64,000 nucleotides of DNA from Penicillium oxalicum (Eukaryota > Ascomycota > Eurotiomycetes > Eurotiales > Aspergillaceae). The DNA lies in the NCBI RefSeq assembly GCF_001723175.1, contig NC_064650.1:248001-312000 (forward strand), written 5' to 3'. The notes beneath the pieces are model-generated. The model was not told the origin of the DNA. It worked only from the letters and a program-made list of their open reading frames with translations, and made no database searches. A program made the translations under genes and the position numbers. Positions 1 through 10,947 of this stretch are shown here, in pieces (position 1 is the first letter of the stretch; the number at the start of each line of letters is the position of its first letter).

Positions 1-587
1 GCCTAGATGCCTGAACTCTTACCAAGACGGGGTGAATCAGTACTTCACTCCTTCTACCACGAACACGTTTTATTTCGTACACGCACTACAACACCTAAAA
101 ATGCCTAAAAACCGTGAAGTGGAGACAAATTCGAAACCCCGGCAAAAAAAAAAGTGGATTTCTTGTAAATTCTTGCTTAACATACCTACTGTCGGTAGTG
201 GTGATACCGCACTGTGGGAATAAGTAATCACCGAGGTTCTCGCCTCCTAGTCTTTCAGCCAGTGAGGTTCACGTAGCCCAACATGTCTGAAGCACGGCTG
301 CGTATTATTGAAATAGTTCATGCACTGATCGGCAACCCCAGGGGGGAGGGAGGGGTCCAGCCACTGTTTACCCATGATTACTGGCTGGAAAGATAGATTG
401 GATTGAATCGTGGACCCATTCACTGCTCGTTGCTCAGCAAAGCGGAATACCACAGCGAATGTCGGTTTTCAATTAAGTAGCGGCTGAAGGAGCCGACCAT
501 GAGTTCGTGGACTCAAAGCATCTGAACCTCTGAATCCTTTTCCAAAATCTCGATTTACTACTGATGAACATAGCCCAAATAGCCAAA
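1..587. other. Left-edge intergenic / promoter of the MFS gene
   Basis: No convincing gene is seen. The only open frames are short and lack ATG starts, splice sites or recognisable motifs. The last 100 bases before 588 are the presumed 5' leader of the transporter gene. Confidence 0.5.
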
Positions 588-2295
588 ATGGCGTGGAATA
601 GAGGAGTGAACTCAGTGGGCTACTCATGGCGGTCCGCAACCTGGTTCACTATTACTTGCATCGCCATCGCGCTGTTCTCAAGTATGGTGGACACTTTCAG
701 CGCGCAGTTAGAAGCTTTCACTGACTACGAATAGCGAACTTTCTTTACAGCTACATTGTTCCCATTCTCCCGGTCATGATCAGGGACATTCTCCATATCG
801 ATGAATCCCTCGCACAATACACCACATCCCTGGTCCTCTCGGTACATGCCTTCGTGGGACTTGTCACTGGAATTCCGATCGGTTACATCGCGGACAAAAT
901 TTCGAGTCGCCAAGTCTCTTTTCTGGCTGCTCTGACTGCAGAAGCCATAGGAACAATTCTGGTCATGATCGCAACCAACGGTAATTCAGCCTCCGGTATT
1001 ATAAAGAAAAAAAACTGATTCGTCCGACCACCCTAGTGCCTATACTTCTTATCGGACGATCTATTCAAGCTATCGGCGGTAATGGAGCATGGATTGTTGG
1101 ACTCGCAACCGTTGCCGATACCGTCGGTCAAGAAAATACAGGGAAAGTACTCGGAGGCATTTCCTCATTTTTTAACTCCGGGCTGCTTCTTGGCCCCATG
1201 CTCTCTGGTACTCTCTTGCAGCTATTCGGATACTGGCCTACTTGGATCGCTGCTCTTGCAGTACTTGTGATCGATATCATTATGCGGCTAATCATGATCG
1301 AGGACCGATCAAAGAAAGGCAGTAGAGGAGAAGCGTCCAGGGGGGTTCCATCGGAAGGTGTCGAGTCTGGTACAGTTGAAGAGCAGCAGCATGAGCAGGA
1401 CGTCAATGAACGAACTGCTCTAATCTCCCCTTCGTCTCAGCCCCAGGATGACTTGGGCCCGAAGAAGAGTGATGAAATTCCGGAGAACTTCTACAAGGTT
1501 ATTTTGACCAATCCTCGAGCATTGACTGGCTTAATTTGTCACTTTACTGCTGCTTTTATCCTAGTCACATTCGACACTACACTGCCGCTTTACGTGACTA
1601 CCGAGTTCCGATGGGGCCCTGCGGAGGTCAGCCTTATGTTCTTGATCCTACAGCTACCTTCTTTGGTATTTAGCACCTTTGTTGGTATTTTAAAGGACAG
1701 GGTGGGCACGAGGGGTCCGACAGCTCTCGGGTTCATCTCAAATGCTGTTTTTCTCGCTCTGGCTGGCATTCCCACTCATAGCAGCGGGCATACAGGACGT
1801 ATCATTTATATGGTGGCCATCGCCGGTGTTGGCATTGGATGGACATTGACTGGTGGCTGTGGCATCATTGAAATCACACGTAAGTTGAAAGCTCTACCCC
1901 AGGAGCAATCCTTTTGGCCCTTGGCCTTTGCTAATCCACTACGTTCAGATGTAATGAAGGAACTTGAGGACGAGCGCCCAGGTCGATTCGGTCCCAACAG
2001 TAAACTGTCTTCGGGATATTCCATCACCAAAATTTGCTTCACTCTAGGCACGCTGCTAGCCCCCGTTGTAACCGGCTTCTTGACGAGAACTCTGGGATAT
2101 TCCTACATGAGCTACAGTGTCGGTAGGTTTTTTTTCACCTCGATTTGTTTTCTGGCCCCCTTAGGCACAACCGTTGGAACGAGTATATGCTAAACCTGCT
2201 TCTCGGCAGGAATCTTATCATTTGTCGTGGGTGTTCTTGCGGCAATCTTCTTAGGAAGGAGACCAGGATCAAATGACCACAGCCCTGAGCATTAA
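588..2295 (+). CDS. MFS transporter, DHA1/SLC18 (vesicular amine transporter)-like
   Basis: Predicted 483-residue plasma-membrane or vacuolar H+ antiporter of the major facilitator superfamily. I join five exons: 588-706, 751-980, 1037-1879, 1949-2122 and 2210-2295, total 1452 nt. The N-terminal half has helix 1 followed by a loop reading GYIADKISSRQ, close to the MFS motif A (GxxxDRxGRR). Next comes the helix GRSIQAIGGNGAWIVG, typical of SLC18-like fungal exporters. A charged central loop (Ser/Glu/Gln-rich, around 1310-1470) separates two six-helix halves. The last exon supplies the final helix (GILSFVVGVLAAIFLG). The 69-nt intron at 1880-1948 is a multiple of three with no stop, so an unspliced form would stay open. 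Substrate unknown; it could be a drug or polyamine exporter. No regulator or biosynthetic genes lie next to it. Confidence 0.85.
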
Positions 2296-3178
2296 TCTTC
2301 CATTATACAGGACGATTCAGAGTTGTTCAACTATTGGGAGCTGGGATCCGTTTGAGCCTGACCTCCATGTACTCGAGAGCCGGCTTGTAGAATGATGGCT
2401 ATATAGCGCGAGTTGGAAGTCCAAAGGCGATCAAAACTGAAATGACGGACACAAGTGCCTGGCTTTTCTAGTCTCAAACCTTCCAATATCCTTTTGAAAT
2501 TGGCCAAATGGCGATGTCTAAGGTTGAACCGAGCATACCTGACCGTAGTTGAGCCGGTATAATCAATTGCCCTGATTAGGTTCAAAGTCGAGACCGCAAG
2601 TAATCAGTCCCAAGGCTTGGAACGTTGACAGATGCACTCATGCGTATGCGAATACGTATATAATGGAGCGTAGACGGAGCAGCCCTGGAGATCCAAGAGC
2701 CTCGAAAGAAAAGAAAGTCAAATCCATTAAAGAAATATATGAGTACATGCAGATGCATATACTGGATAGTCTCTGTACCATGTCGCCTTCCGCGGCGACC
2801 TTTTTCTCCTGGAAAAGAAAAATTAGGTCAAGGCGAAACGAACCTGATGTTCTGATGTTTCTGCCTGACGCGGAACTACAGGGCAACCAAAGACGCCATT
2901 GATTGGTTACAAAGGTCTCTCTGTGCTCATAAAGCTGAGACCCTGATTTAATATGTAGACACTTTCATCCGTGTTTTGATTCATGGCGCATCTGTAGTGT
3001 GTAGCTAAGAACGTGTGGTATACTGTCAGATTGGTCATCGCAGACAGCCTGTGGTCAACTTGTTACTAGTGCTGGAGTCCGGGGTAGGGCTTCCAGAGGA
3101 GACAACAGAAAAAAGATGGTCGGCGCTGGAATGACATGTAAATTGGTCCAAAAAGATATCGTCAAATTGAGCAAACCC
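2296..3178. other. Intergenic, no gene supported
   Basis: This is the convergent gap between the MFS gene and the monooxygenase. A 79-codon ATG frame at 2663-2902 follows a TATATAA-like string. It is Lys/Arg-rich and shows no family motif or splice structure, so I leave it uncalled. Confidence 0.4.
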
Positions 3179-4581
3179 TCATAATCTAGCGGCTGAATCG
3201 GTTGCCAAATGTTCACTGCAGAACTTTCGACTCTCCTCACAGATATCATATCCACTAATCCACATTCTACCACCCGGCTCAATCGTGCTTTTAGAAGCGG
3301 GGTCCGGCATCGGTCTCTCCCTGATGACTTTCTCTCTGATCTTCTCCAGTCCAAGCTCGGCTAACTGCACCCGCTGGATATCGAGAATCGCATTCCATTT
3401 CATATCGCGCGCAATCTGCTGTTCACCATCTGGCAGAGTCATATCACTGGCATTGCCATGGCTCATGTCGCGTAGATGCTCCACGCGAGCCTGTCGGAAC
3501 CGACTCCACGCACTGAGCACCTTTGGCAGATCCTCCTTGGACAGCAAAGAGCCCACAAATTCCGCCAGACTCGCAGCATCCTCCATCGCCATCCCCGCCC
3601 CCTGAGCAGCATGAGGAAGGAGGGCATGTGCCGCATCACCAACTAGCGCCACGCGTCCAGATAGACTCACGTAGCTAGGAATCGGACCGACCTCCCCCAG
3701 GGTCCACGCAACACACTCCCCCTTTTGGACATGGGATGTCAACGCTTGTGCTTCCTCACACCAGTCAGAGACAAGTGCCCGCATTCTCTCCACATCAGCC
3801 GGTTCGTTCCACGACCCAAGTGGCGTTCCTTCGCTCGCCCGCGGAACGACAATCGCAAGATTATAGAACTCGCCCGAGGAAACAGTATACCCCAATATAA
3901 ATAGACCAGGACCTACCCACGACTTGGCCTCTGGTGAGGATATCAACGGTGCTGTTAATGGGTGAGAGAGCATTCGCGCTCGCGGAATCATTGCACGGTA
4001 GGCATGTTCCGTGGACGGGATAGGGGCCACATCCTTCGTTCCAGGCAAGCATCGTCTAGTCCTGGACCAGATCCCATCCGCTGCAACCGTGAGATCCGTC
4101 TCGAATACCTCCCCATCGACTGTACGCACAGTCCCAGTCTCGTGATCTACAGATTCAAACGACTTTCCAAAGAGCACAGACGCATTGGGCAGTTCTTGGA
4201 CCCTCTTGAAGAGCACTTGCTGTAGATCGGGACGGTAGATTTGCCATTGGGGCCAGCCATAGAGCCATTCACTGGTCGGGCTGTTCATGTTGCGCACCAG
4301 TTCAGTATTATCTTTCCAGCGGCGTATGGACATGTGGGTGGCAGAACAGGCGACCTTTTCGATGGATGGAGTTAGGCCCCATTTGTGGAGGAGGCGGGTG
4401 CTGTTGGCGAACAGTTGCATTCCGGCGCCGAACTCGCTGAGCGTGGGTTGGCTTCGAGGACCGTGATCTGGTGACCAGGGTTGACGTCGGCGAGGGCGAT
4501 TGCTGATGAAAGGCCGGCTATGCCGGCCCCGATGATGGTGATTTTTAATGGGAGGCCTGGTTGATTGGACGACATCTTCAT
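3179..4581 (-). pseudogene. FAD-dependent monooxygenase (salicylate hydroxylase-like), frame broken by one base
   Basis: Flavoprotein aromatic hydroxylase family (FAD_binding_3, PF01494): NAD(P)H- and O2-dependent hydroxylation of an aromatic substrate that cannot be named here. The N-terminal Rossmann motif GAGIAGLSSAIALA is read from ATG 4581 (or 4575). The rest, LSEFGAG followed by MQLFANSTRLLHKWGL, is in another frame from about 4444 onward. Later landmarks are ADGIWSRTR (DG motif) and GDAAHALLPHAAQGAGMAMEDA (GD motif, FAD ribityl binding). Start to stop is 1403 nt, one short of a multiple of three, and no plausible GT..AG intron spans the break near 4440-4446. The gene is otherwise full length (about 467 residues) with no internal stop. 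It is therefore either a very recent pseudogene or a sequencing/assembly indel. Starting at the internal Met at 4420 would delete the FAD-binding fold, so I reject that reading. Confidence 0.75.
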
Positions 4582-6266
4582 CTGTAAAAGGCTCAGCACG
4601 GAGCGTAGAAGAATGGCCTTTAATCTGGCAGTGCTGCTTTCCGGGGTGAGTGGAGAGAGGGAAATAGAAAAGAAGAGATGTTATACGTGCTCAATAATCC
4701 ATTGATATAGAACCTCACATTGTCTCCCACGGGCACCGCCCATTAAGTACCAGCCGAATCGAGTAGAGAACTGTCCCAAAAGAAAAAGAGGAGATGAGAA
4801 AAGAAAAGAAAAGAAGGGGGGTCTCTAGTCTTTCTGATCTGTATAGTCCATTGCGAAGGCCGGGTAGCAGCACACGGAAACTTTACCGGGGGATCCAACC
4901 AAGTGGAGCGTCTCAAGAGAATACTCTGTCGGACCATAGCTGATATCGTGACGACTCCCGCCCTTCAGGAGGCTGATCACAGATCTAGCATTCCGCCGCT
5001 CCTAACTTGAATCTGGGGCCGCACGTAAGATTCCTCCCCTTCATTTGACTGCTACAGGTACGTTATTTCTCTAGTACCTGATGCTGGCAGTTGAAGTCAT
5101 GAAGTAGGTCATTAATGTGCGGTCAGGCTTGACTAATGACTGGAAGACAGGACGATTATTTTGCGTGGCTATTTTGACTATCTACCTCGTATCATCGAAA
5201 GTGGGTACTTGGGAGCAATCTATTGATCTGCAGTATTGTGCTACGTGAGGTGGATTCCTCTGCGCGAGATGAAATGTACTGTACACCGTAGGGGTAGGCC
5301 GCAGATGATATAAATCTTGAGATTCACTGCTCCGTACATACATTTCTCCCTGCCATGGAAAGCTAGTTGATGCTAGGTATCATTAGCGGTGTAACTAAGC
5401 CAAGGTGGGTTGAAATCTAAGCACCCACCGACTTGGGTCGCATATGCAGGTCCTATTGTGGTCCTGTCTCTCGAAGCCCAATGCTCTATTTTCACCGCAT
5501 TTTGCTTTGAGTGGCTGGCTGATTTCTCGATGATCCACGTATTACTAGCTTTGAGAAGAAGCGATCTCTTATGCAAACCTAGCTCAGTATGCAATATGTA
5601 ATACGTGGGACAAGTACACTTCTCTGTCCATGCATATATTGTAGAGGGATCATTGGATTGATTGGCGGCAAGGAGAAAGATTATGCTTGGCGCCGGTATA
5701 GGCGCCGATTGGTCTATATTCTTGCACGGCGGTTCTGACCTATATTCTTTGAACTCTTTCCTGCCGTTTTGTCGGTGATCCCACGCAGTCAAGTGGAGCG
5801 AGAAGAGCGTACTATAGTCTGGCCGTAACGGGCCACATGTTGCTGCAGTCATACACCGTAGCGTTGGATAGGGCCTGTCTGTACTCCTCTGAAGGGAGGC
5901 AATAATGTTGATCGTGCGAATGGTCGGATCTGGCCTGGCAACCAAGGCTGAACTAATGAATTTCGGCCCAGAGATCCGGGGCGGTGGGAGACTAGTATCG
6001 GAAACCGCACGGACCTTGGAGATACCGGGTGGAGAAGGTTATGACTCAGTTACCAACTAGTCACTAAACTATACAGGGAAATCAGTTCAGGCATCATGAA
6101 TACAGAAGGAGTATAAAGCACTCTGCAATGAATTCAATTTAGACACCTTTGAGTGATCTAGGTAATATTATAGCCAACCCCCGCAAGATCAAAATACAAA
6201 TCAGCATCCTCCGCCATTACGCATCTACATTTCCAGTCTACAACCCCAACTACCAACCCCGCCAAA
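4582..6266. other. Divergent intergenic region between monooxygenase and ICL/PEPM gene
   Basis: About 1.7 kb carrying the divergent promoters of the two flanking genes. A 190-codon open frame on the minus strand (5373-5945) has no ATG at its head and no family resemblance. I see no RNA gene or repeat here. Confidence 0.45.
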
Positions 6267-7058
6267 ATGCCTCCCTCCCAAAACGACATCGCCAAACACT
6301 TTCGCGCCCTCCACAACCCTCAGGACCCGCTCATCTTCACAAACGTCTACGATGCCAGCACCGCCTCAGTCATCGCTTCGCTCCCCACAACCCGCGCCCT
6401 TGCCACAGCTTCCTTCGCCATCGCAGCCTGCATCGGCGTCGGCGACGAAAACCTCACAAAAGCCCAGAACCTGGCCGCTGTGCAGATCATCATATCTGCC
6501 GCCCACCGCATCAACCCTACCCTTCCTATCACAGTTGACCTGCAAGATGGCTACGGCAAAGACCTCTCCAGCTTGGCGGCGACAATTAAGGAGGCTATCG
6601 CCCTGGGCGCGGTGGGCTGTAATCTGGAGGATATGGATAATGCGGCCGGTACTTTGCGGCCACTGGACGAGGCTGTTGCACGGGTGAGGACCGTGGTTGA
6701 GGCAGCGAAGGAGGCCGGAGTTCCTGATTTTGCGCTGAATGCACGGACGGATGTGTTGTCTCTGGAAGGAAAGACGCTGGACGATGTGATTGTGCGGGGG
6801 AAGGCGTTCTTGGAGGCTGGGGCTTGTACAGTCTTTGTTTGGGGCGGGCCTCAGGGACGGGGTGTGTCGAAGGAGGAGGTGAAAATTCTGGTGAGGGAGT
6901 TGGAGGGGAGGGTGAATGTGAAGATGAATTTGAGAGAAGGGTTTTTGGGGATACAGGAGATTAGGCAGTTGGGAGTTGCAAGGGTGAGTCTTGGGCCGGA
7001 GTTGTGGAAATGTGCGATGAAGGCGGTTCAGGAGCAGGCCGAGTCGCTGCTCTCGTGA
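6267..7058 (+). CDS. Isocitrate lyase / PEP mutase superfamily protein
   Basis: Single-exon gene for 263 residues starting at ATG 6267 in the context CCAAAATGCC. It is an alpha/beta barrel of the ICL/PEPM family (PF13714), which makes or breaks C-C or P-C bonds in alpha-oxyacid substrates. Visible landmarks are NVYDASTA near residue 29, a metal-binding segment TVDLQDGYG near 92 (families with known lyase activity have D-x-D/E-T-GYG), GCNLEDMD near 120 matching the usual NxED, and ALNARTDV near 155. The KKCGH signature of true isocitrate lyases is absent, and 263 residues is the size of bacterial-type carboxyphosphonoenolpyruvate phosphonomutase or methylisocitrate lyase relatives. Function is therefore open: a 2-oxoacid lyase or oxaloacetate hydrolase-like enzyme is most likely. 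It is divergently transcribed from the monooxygenase; a functional link is only a possibility. Confidence 0.85.
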   Translation: MPPSQNDIAKHFRALHNPQDPLIFTNVYDASTASVIASLPTTRALATASFAIAACIGVGDENLTKAQNLAAVQIIISAAHRINPTLPITVDLQDGYGKDLSSLAATIKEAIALGAVGCNLEDMDNAAGTLRPLDEAVARVRTVVEAAKEAGVPDFALNARTDVLSLEGKTLDDVIVRGKAFLEAGACTVFVWGGPQGRGVSKEEVKILVRELEGRVNVKMNLREGFLGIQEIRQLGVARVSLGPELWKCAMKAVQEQAESLLS

Positions 7059-7800
7059 AGGAATACAAATATGAGCATCGACGGAGTACGAGCTGGTGTA
7101 GTGGATAACTCATAGAAGAAAGGTCTGTGGGGCCCGAACGGAAGACTCCAAATCAGGTAATTATATCAACATGGTAGCAAAGAGACTGGAGACCCAGTTT
7201 AGATCCGATCTACAGCCAAAGCCATAAAATTCAAACCCCCAAGTCACTATTCAAATTCATCCAAAAATGAAGACTTACTGCACACCTGCGGCCGAGTACA
7301 CGTGCGATTCCCACATTTATTCCGGTACAAGTAACAAAATCCTCATCCGAGAGACAAGACCCGTTATTCTTGCCAGCCGTGAATTTATCGGCGACGTCTC
7401 CGAGTCTAGTCAGCAAGATTATTCCGATCTTCCGTTGGAAATTTGGACCGTACTGGCATAGCCCAACTTTGATTACCGGTTCCAATGTGCAGAACATGCC
7501 AGGTGCACTTTGTCAGAGAAGCCGCATATGGTATATTCCATGATTAGTAGAGACGTATAGGTATCGAACCATTGACGAGCCGCGGATGGACGAGAAAAAA
7601 CAGCAGATTGACCTTGTCTGGGTGTACCACAAGTGCGACTTGGTGCATGAAAGCAGGTGTCAGTGAAGAGAGTGACTCGGGCCATGTGTCAAGACAAGCC
7701 CAGCTCCATAGCTTTCAAACAGTTTATTAGTTCTCGGAGGGGACACTGCGTCATTGGAACAAGGTTGGGATATTTCATCGAGAAATCTCTGGCTTGCATG
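7059..7800. other. Intergenic with exon-like fragments
   Basis: No complete gene is assembled. On the minus strand, 7310-7410 encodes a cysteine-containing stretch (NNGSCLSDEDFVTC) that ends at a consensus GTAAGT donor near 7288-7293, with a possible acceptor near 7213. I could not find an N-terminal exon with a start codon. It may be a decayed or very short-exon gene. Confidence 0.25.
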
Positions 7801-7823
7801 TGCTCCTCTGCCCGCAGTGTATT

Positions 7824-8000
7824 TCAAGCGGCCCAGATCAGGGCAGAGCTGCCCCGATGGCGAACATTGAAGGCATATAGATACGGGAGGAAGGGATTTC
7901 TCAAAAATCTATCCACAAGGGATATCGCTAGTTGATCTTGCGATAAATGCAAGAGATATATAACGCAGAAGAAAATTTCCAGGGGCAGTTGAGGAAGCAT
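7824..8000 (-). pseudogene. Truncated F-box/ankyrin-type protein N-terminus
   Basis: From ATG 8000 the minus strand reads MLPQLPLEIFFCVIYLL, then a short linker, LVDRFLRNPFLPYLYAFNV and RHRGSSALIWAA, and stops. This matches the head of a large family of fungal F-box-like plus ankyrin-repeat proteins (LPLEIhhhI..hL..., NPYLYRhNVxxxGSSALLWAA), where ankyrin repeats should begin right after IWAA. Here a TGA follows at once, and none of the three downstream frames shows ankyrin consensus, so the repeat region is missing. I infer a 5' relic of such a gene, or a fragment copied here. Recognition is by pattern memory only. Confidence 0.4.
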
Positions 8001-8015
8001 CTTTATGGAGACCAC

Positions 8016-9334
8016 GATTACGCCATCCTTCTCTACAAAAGTCCGCGCGCGTTACCTTGCTAAACTATCATTCCAGGTTTATAGATCAGGATTCAACCTT
8101 TGTGGTCCCAAAGAGCGCATGTGGGAGACATACTTTCAAATTTAGCTTCAAATATACACAGCAGAGTCGCATCGCGATTCCTGCAACACTTACCCCTCAG
8201 AGGGGCCGGACGGTTATATGTGCCAAAACGTAGAGGCTGAGGCACCATGAGTTTCGATTTCCGTGTTCACTCCACTTAGCTGGGTACCAGCTGCCCTGAA
8301 CCGAATCCAAGCAGATACCCAAGATGAAGTCTGTGTGCGTTATTTACGCTGTCTGACCAGTATCTACTCCATCTGAAACGAGCTCAAGCCACTTCCGGTT
8401 CGTCACCGTTGAACGCTCCGACATAATATCACATGGGGGAAACCCATTCATTTTCGATACGTTTCCAGACATCCGGGGCTTAGTGTGGAAGGATGACCCC
8501 TCGTCTTGAAGCTCACGGTTGGAAACTACGCCGAGTGGAAATCCCGCCACCTGATGGATTCGACCTGTGGAGATCCAAAGGAGCACATCAAGATCGAGAG
8601 CTTCTCCATGTGGTTCCGCTCCGTCCCGCCACGTTCCAATTCGAATTACCTGCGGTCCTTCACCAGAGTCTGGAAGCCCAGATCACACTTTGGGAGACGT
8701 GCAGGAGACGGGAGCCAAAGGGTATGAGAATCTTGATGACTATAGGAAATGCAGCGCGAAGATCTCACATCTGGGACACGCTGCTCGTAGGCCTTGCCGT
8801 TGTCAAGGCTGGCATGTGAACCCCACCGATCGGATCGAGTCATCCGGGCCTCGCATCCACGTGAATGGGTCCTCCGTAGATCGAACAGTCCCGAGTCCCA
8901 CTCCCTCATCGAACGGCCCTCGAAATGGCCGTCTTCGCCAATCATCTTGCATCATCGCAGTGTATGCGATGCCCCAAAAGTCCAACTAATCGGCACCAAT
9001 GCCAGACATCCGTACCCGATTGAGTCTGGGCTACACTGGGTCGATGCTGATCGACGCGGAGGAGCTCACATGCAAAAATGCAAGATTCGCCCCCCTCTCG
9101 TGAATTGTTCCGTCCACGGCTCACGGTAGAAGCAGAGTGGTTCCCAAAAGTGCGGTTGGACGATGAATGTTCCTTGAGGGGAGGGGAATCGGAACCTCGC
9201 CTCGGCAGTGGATCGCCAGTCTTTTCAAATAGACCCCAAGCATGAGGCGTTCAGGGAATTCGGGAGAACTTGAAGAATGTTTTCCCATCAGTAAGACAGA
9301 ACCAATTTGATCACTCTTCAACACCCTGCCAAGT
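8016..9334. other. Intergenic, no gene supported
   Basis: Several overlapping open frames on both strands (8344-9130) start with non-ATG codons, overlap each other and show no family motif. The region is GC-normal and may contain old gene debris. The last 100 bases are the leader of the oxygenase gene. Confidence 0.4.
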
Positions 9335-10906
9335 ATGGATCTGTCCGCAAATATGGCGCTGAAATCTCTCGGGCGAGAGACCAACACCGAGCGTCACTAT
9401 TGGGACTACTCCTTCCACTGGACGCCACTCCATCAAACAGCCGAGGAGCTTCATCCCATGATTCATACCTATGATCATCTCGCAGATGAATGCGTCGAGA
9501 TACTGAATGGCATCTCGGCGGGTACGGGATCAGAGCAGCCGTTTGAGAAGGACCTGTACGGCCTCTTGAAAGCCCACGCGGACGAACATCCGAAGCTCAA
9601 GCGCTTGTGGAATGAGGTGAATACAGTGCCGGAGTGGGTGGATTGGGAACAGATTCAGCGGGCACAGGACGTTTTCTTCCGATATGGGCTCCCCATATTG
9701 AATGTGGTGAGTGGTATTTCTGGCGATGGAATCGTCTCATCGTTATTGACAATTTCCAGCTCGGCTTTGAGAGCCTTCTTGGTGGCATGTATGAATGATC
9801 CTCCCAAGATATTTGTCTCACCTGACATAGGACTCTTGTCTGACCTGTTCAAAGGGGAGCAAAGCGTGTCGTGGAGACTCTTGCTCGCACAGGTGGATTC
9901 AATACCAACGCGGTCCGACGTCGACTACTGGAGACTCTTCAGCACGTGCTTCAGGTGAACGACTCGGTCGAGGCACTGAAACCCGGTGGCGAAGGGCAGG
10001 TTTCCTCAGTCCGAGTCCGCCTGCTGCATGCGTGTGTCCGAATGAGGATCTTGAAGTTGGTGAAGGAAAAGCCGGACTACTACGATATCGCTCAGTATGG
10101 GATACCCATCAGCGATCTAGATTGCATCGGCACTATCAACACGTTCTGTAGCTCTGTGGTCTGGATGGGTCTTCCCCGACAGGGAGTGTATCTCAAGCAG
10201 CAAGAGATCGAGGATTACACTGCGCTGTGGCGGTTAGTCGCCTACTATGTGGGAGCCCCGACTGACCCGTTCGAGACCACCACAAGGGCACGGGCAATGA
10301 TGGAATCTCTTCTTGTTTCTGAAATTCACCCCACCGAGACTGGTCGCATTCTTGCCAAAAATATCATCCTCGGCTTGGAGAACACGGCGCCATCGTTTGC
10401 CTCAAAGGAGTTTCTAGAGGCATTGAGCCGTCTGCTCAACGGGGATCAGCTTTCGGATGCACTTGGGATCCCCAAGACGACTCTCTACTACCGTCTGCTC
10501 TTATGGGGATACTGCTTCTGGGTGAAGTTTGTCTCTGTCATGATTCCCAAGATCCCTTCTATGGATCGTTCCATGATCAACGTGAGTGTATTCTCTGAAT
10601 GTCACAGACAATTGTGCATAGACACTGACTTTTCGGTACTAGATGCGTCGGCAGCGCTACCGGAGGGTACTCATGGATGACAAGCTAGGTCTTGGAGGCC
10701 CCGCTCGCTTCGAATTCAAATATGTCCCTGCTCTCCATCGAAGGACCCCTCTGGGCCAAAGAAGAACAAATACGATCAAACGTCCTGGTCTCGAGAGCTT
10801 GGGGCATATGGGACTCATGCTCGCTTCTGGTGCGATGCTGACTTTAGGGGTAGCTGTGGTCTTTGTTGCAAGAGTTCTTCCGGCAGGCTCGTTGACGCAG
10901 GCGTAG
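9335..10906 (+). CDS. DUF2236 / MpaB-Lcp-type ER-bound oxygenase-like protein
   Basis: Four exons (9335-9706, 9760-9788, 9855-10581, 10643-10906) give 463 residues. Exon 2 is only 29 nt but restores the reading LGFESLLGGMGAKRVVETLART with consensus splice ends. The protein carries the MPAB_Lcp catalytic domain (PF09995). Features include an N-terminal RHYWDYSFHWTP block, EWVDWEQIQRAQDVFFRYG, then VRVRLLHACVRMRI around residue 170 (the conserved V-R-L-L-H-A-x-V-R segment), and INTFCSSVVWMGLPRQGV. Characterised relatives are the rubber oxygenase Lcp (heme b) and MpaB', which oxidises a farnesyl-type side chain in mycophenolic acid biosynthesis. A hydrophobic helix near the C-terminus (GLMLASGAMLTLGVAVVFVARV) suggests membrane anchoring. 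The true substrate is unknown; many fungal genomes carry solo members such as this. Confidence 0.85.
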
Positions 10907-10947
10907 CAAGATCCGATACTTTGAGGGGCTGACTCGTATCACTGAAT

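Noticed and set aside
4372..4446. Intron explaining the frame change in the monooxygenase
   Set aside because: The only GT..AG pair nearby spans about 25 nt and would remove the conserved VLEANP segment; too short for a fungal intron.
5373..5945. 190-codon frame on the minus strand in the 4.6-6.3 kb gap
   Set aside because: No ATG at the head, no recognisable domain and composition like the surrounding non-coding DNA.
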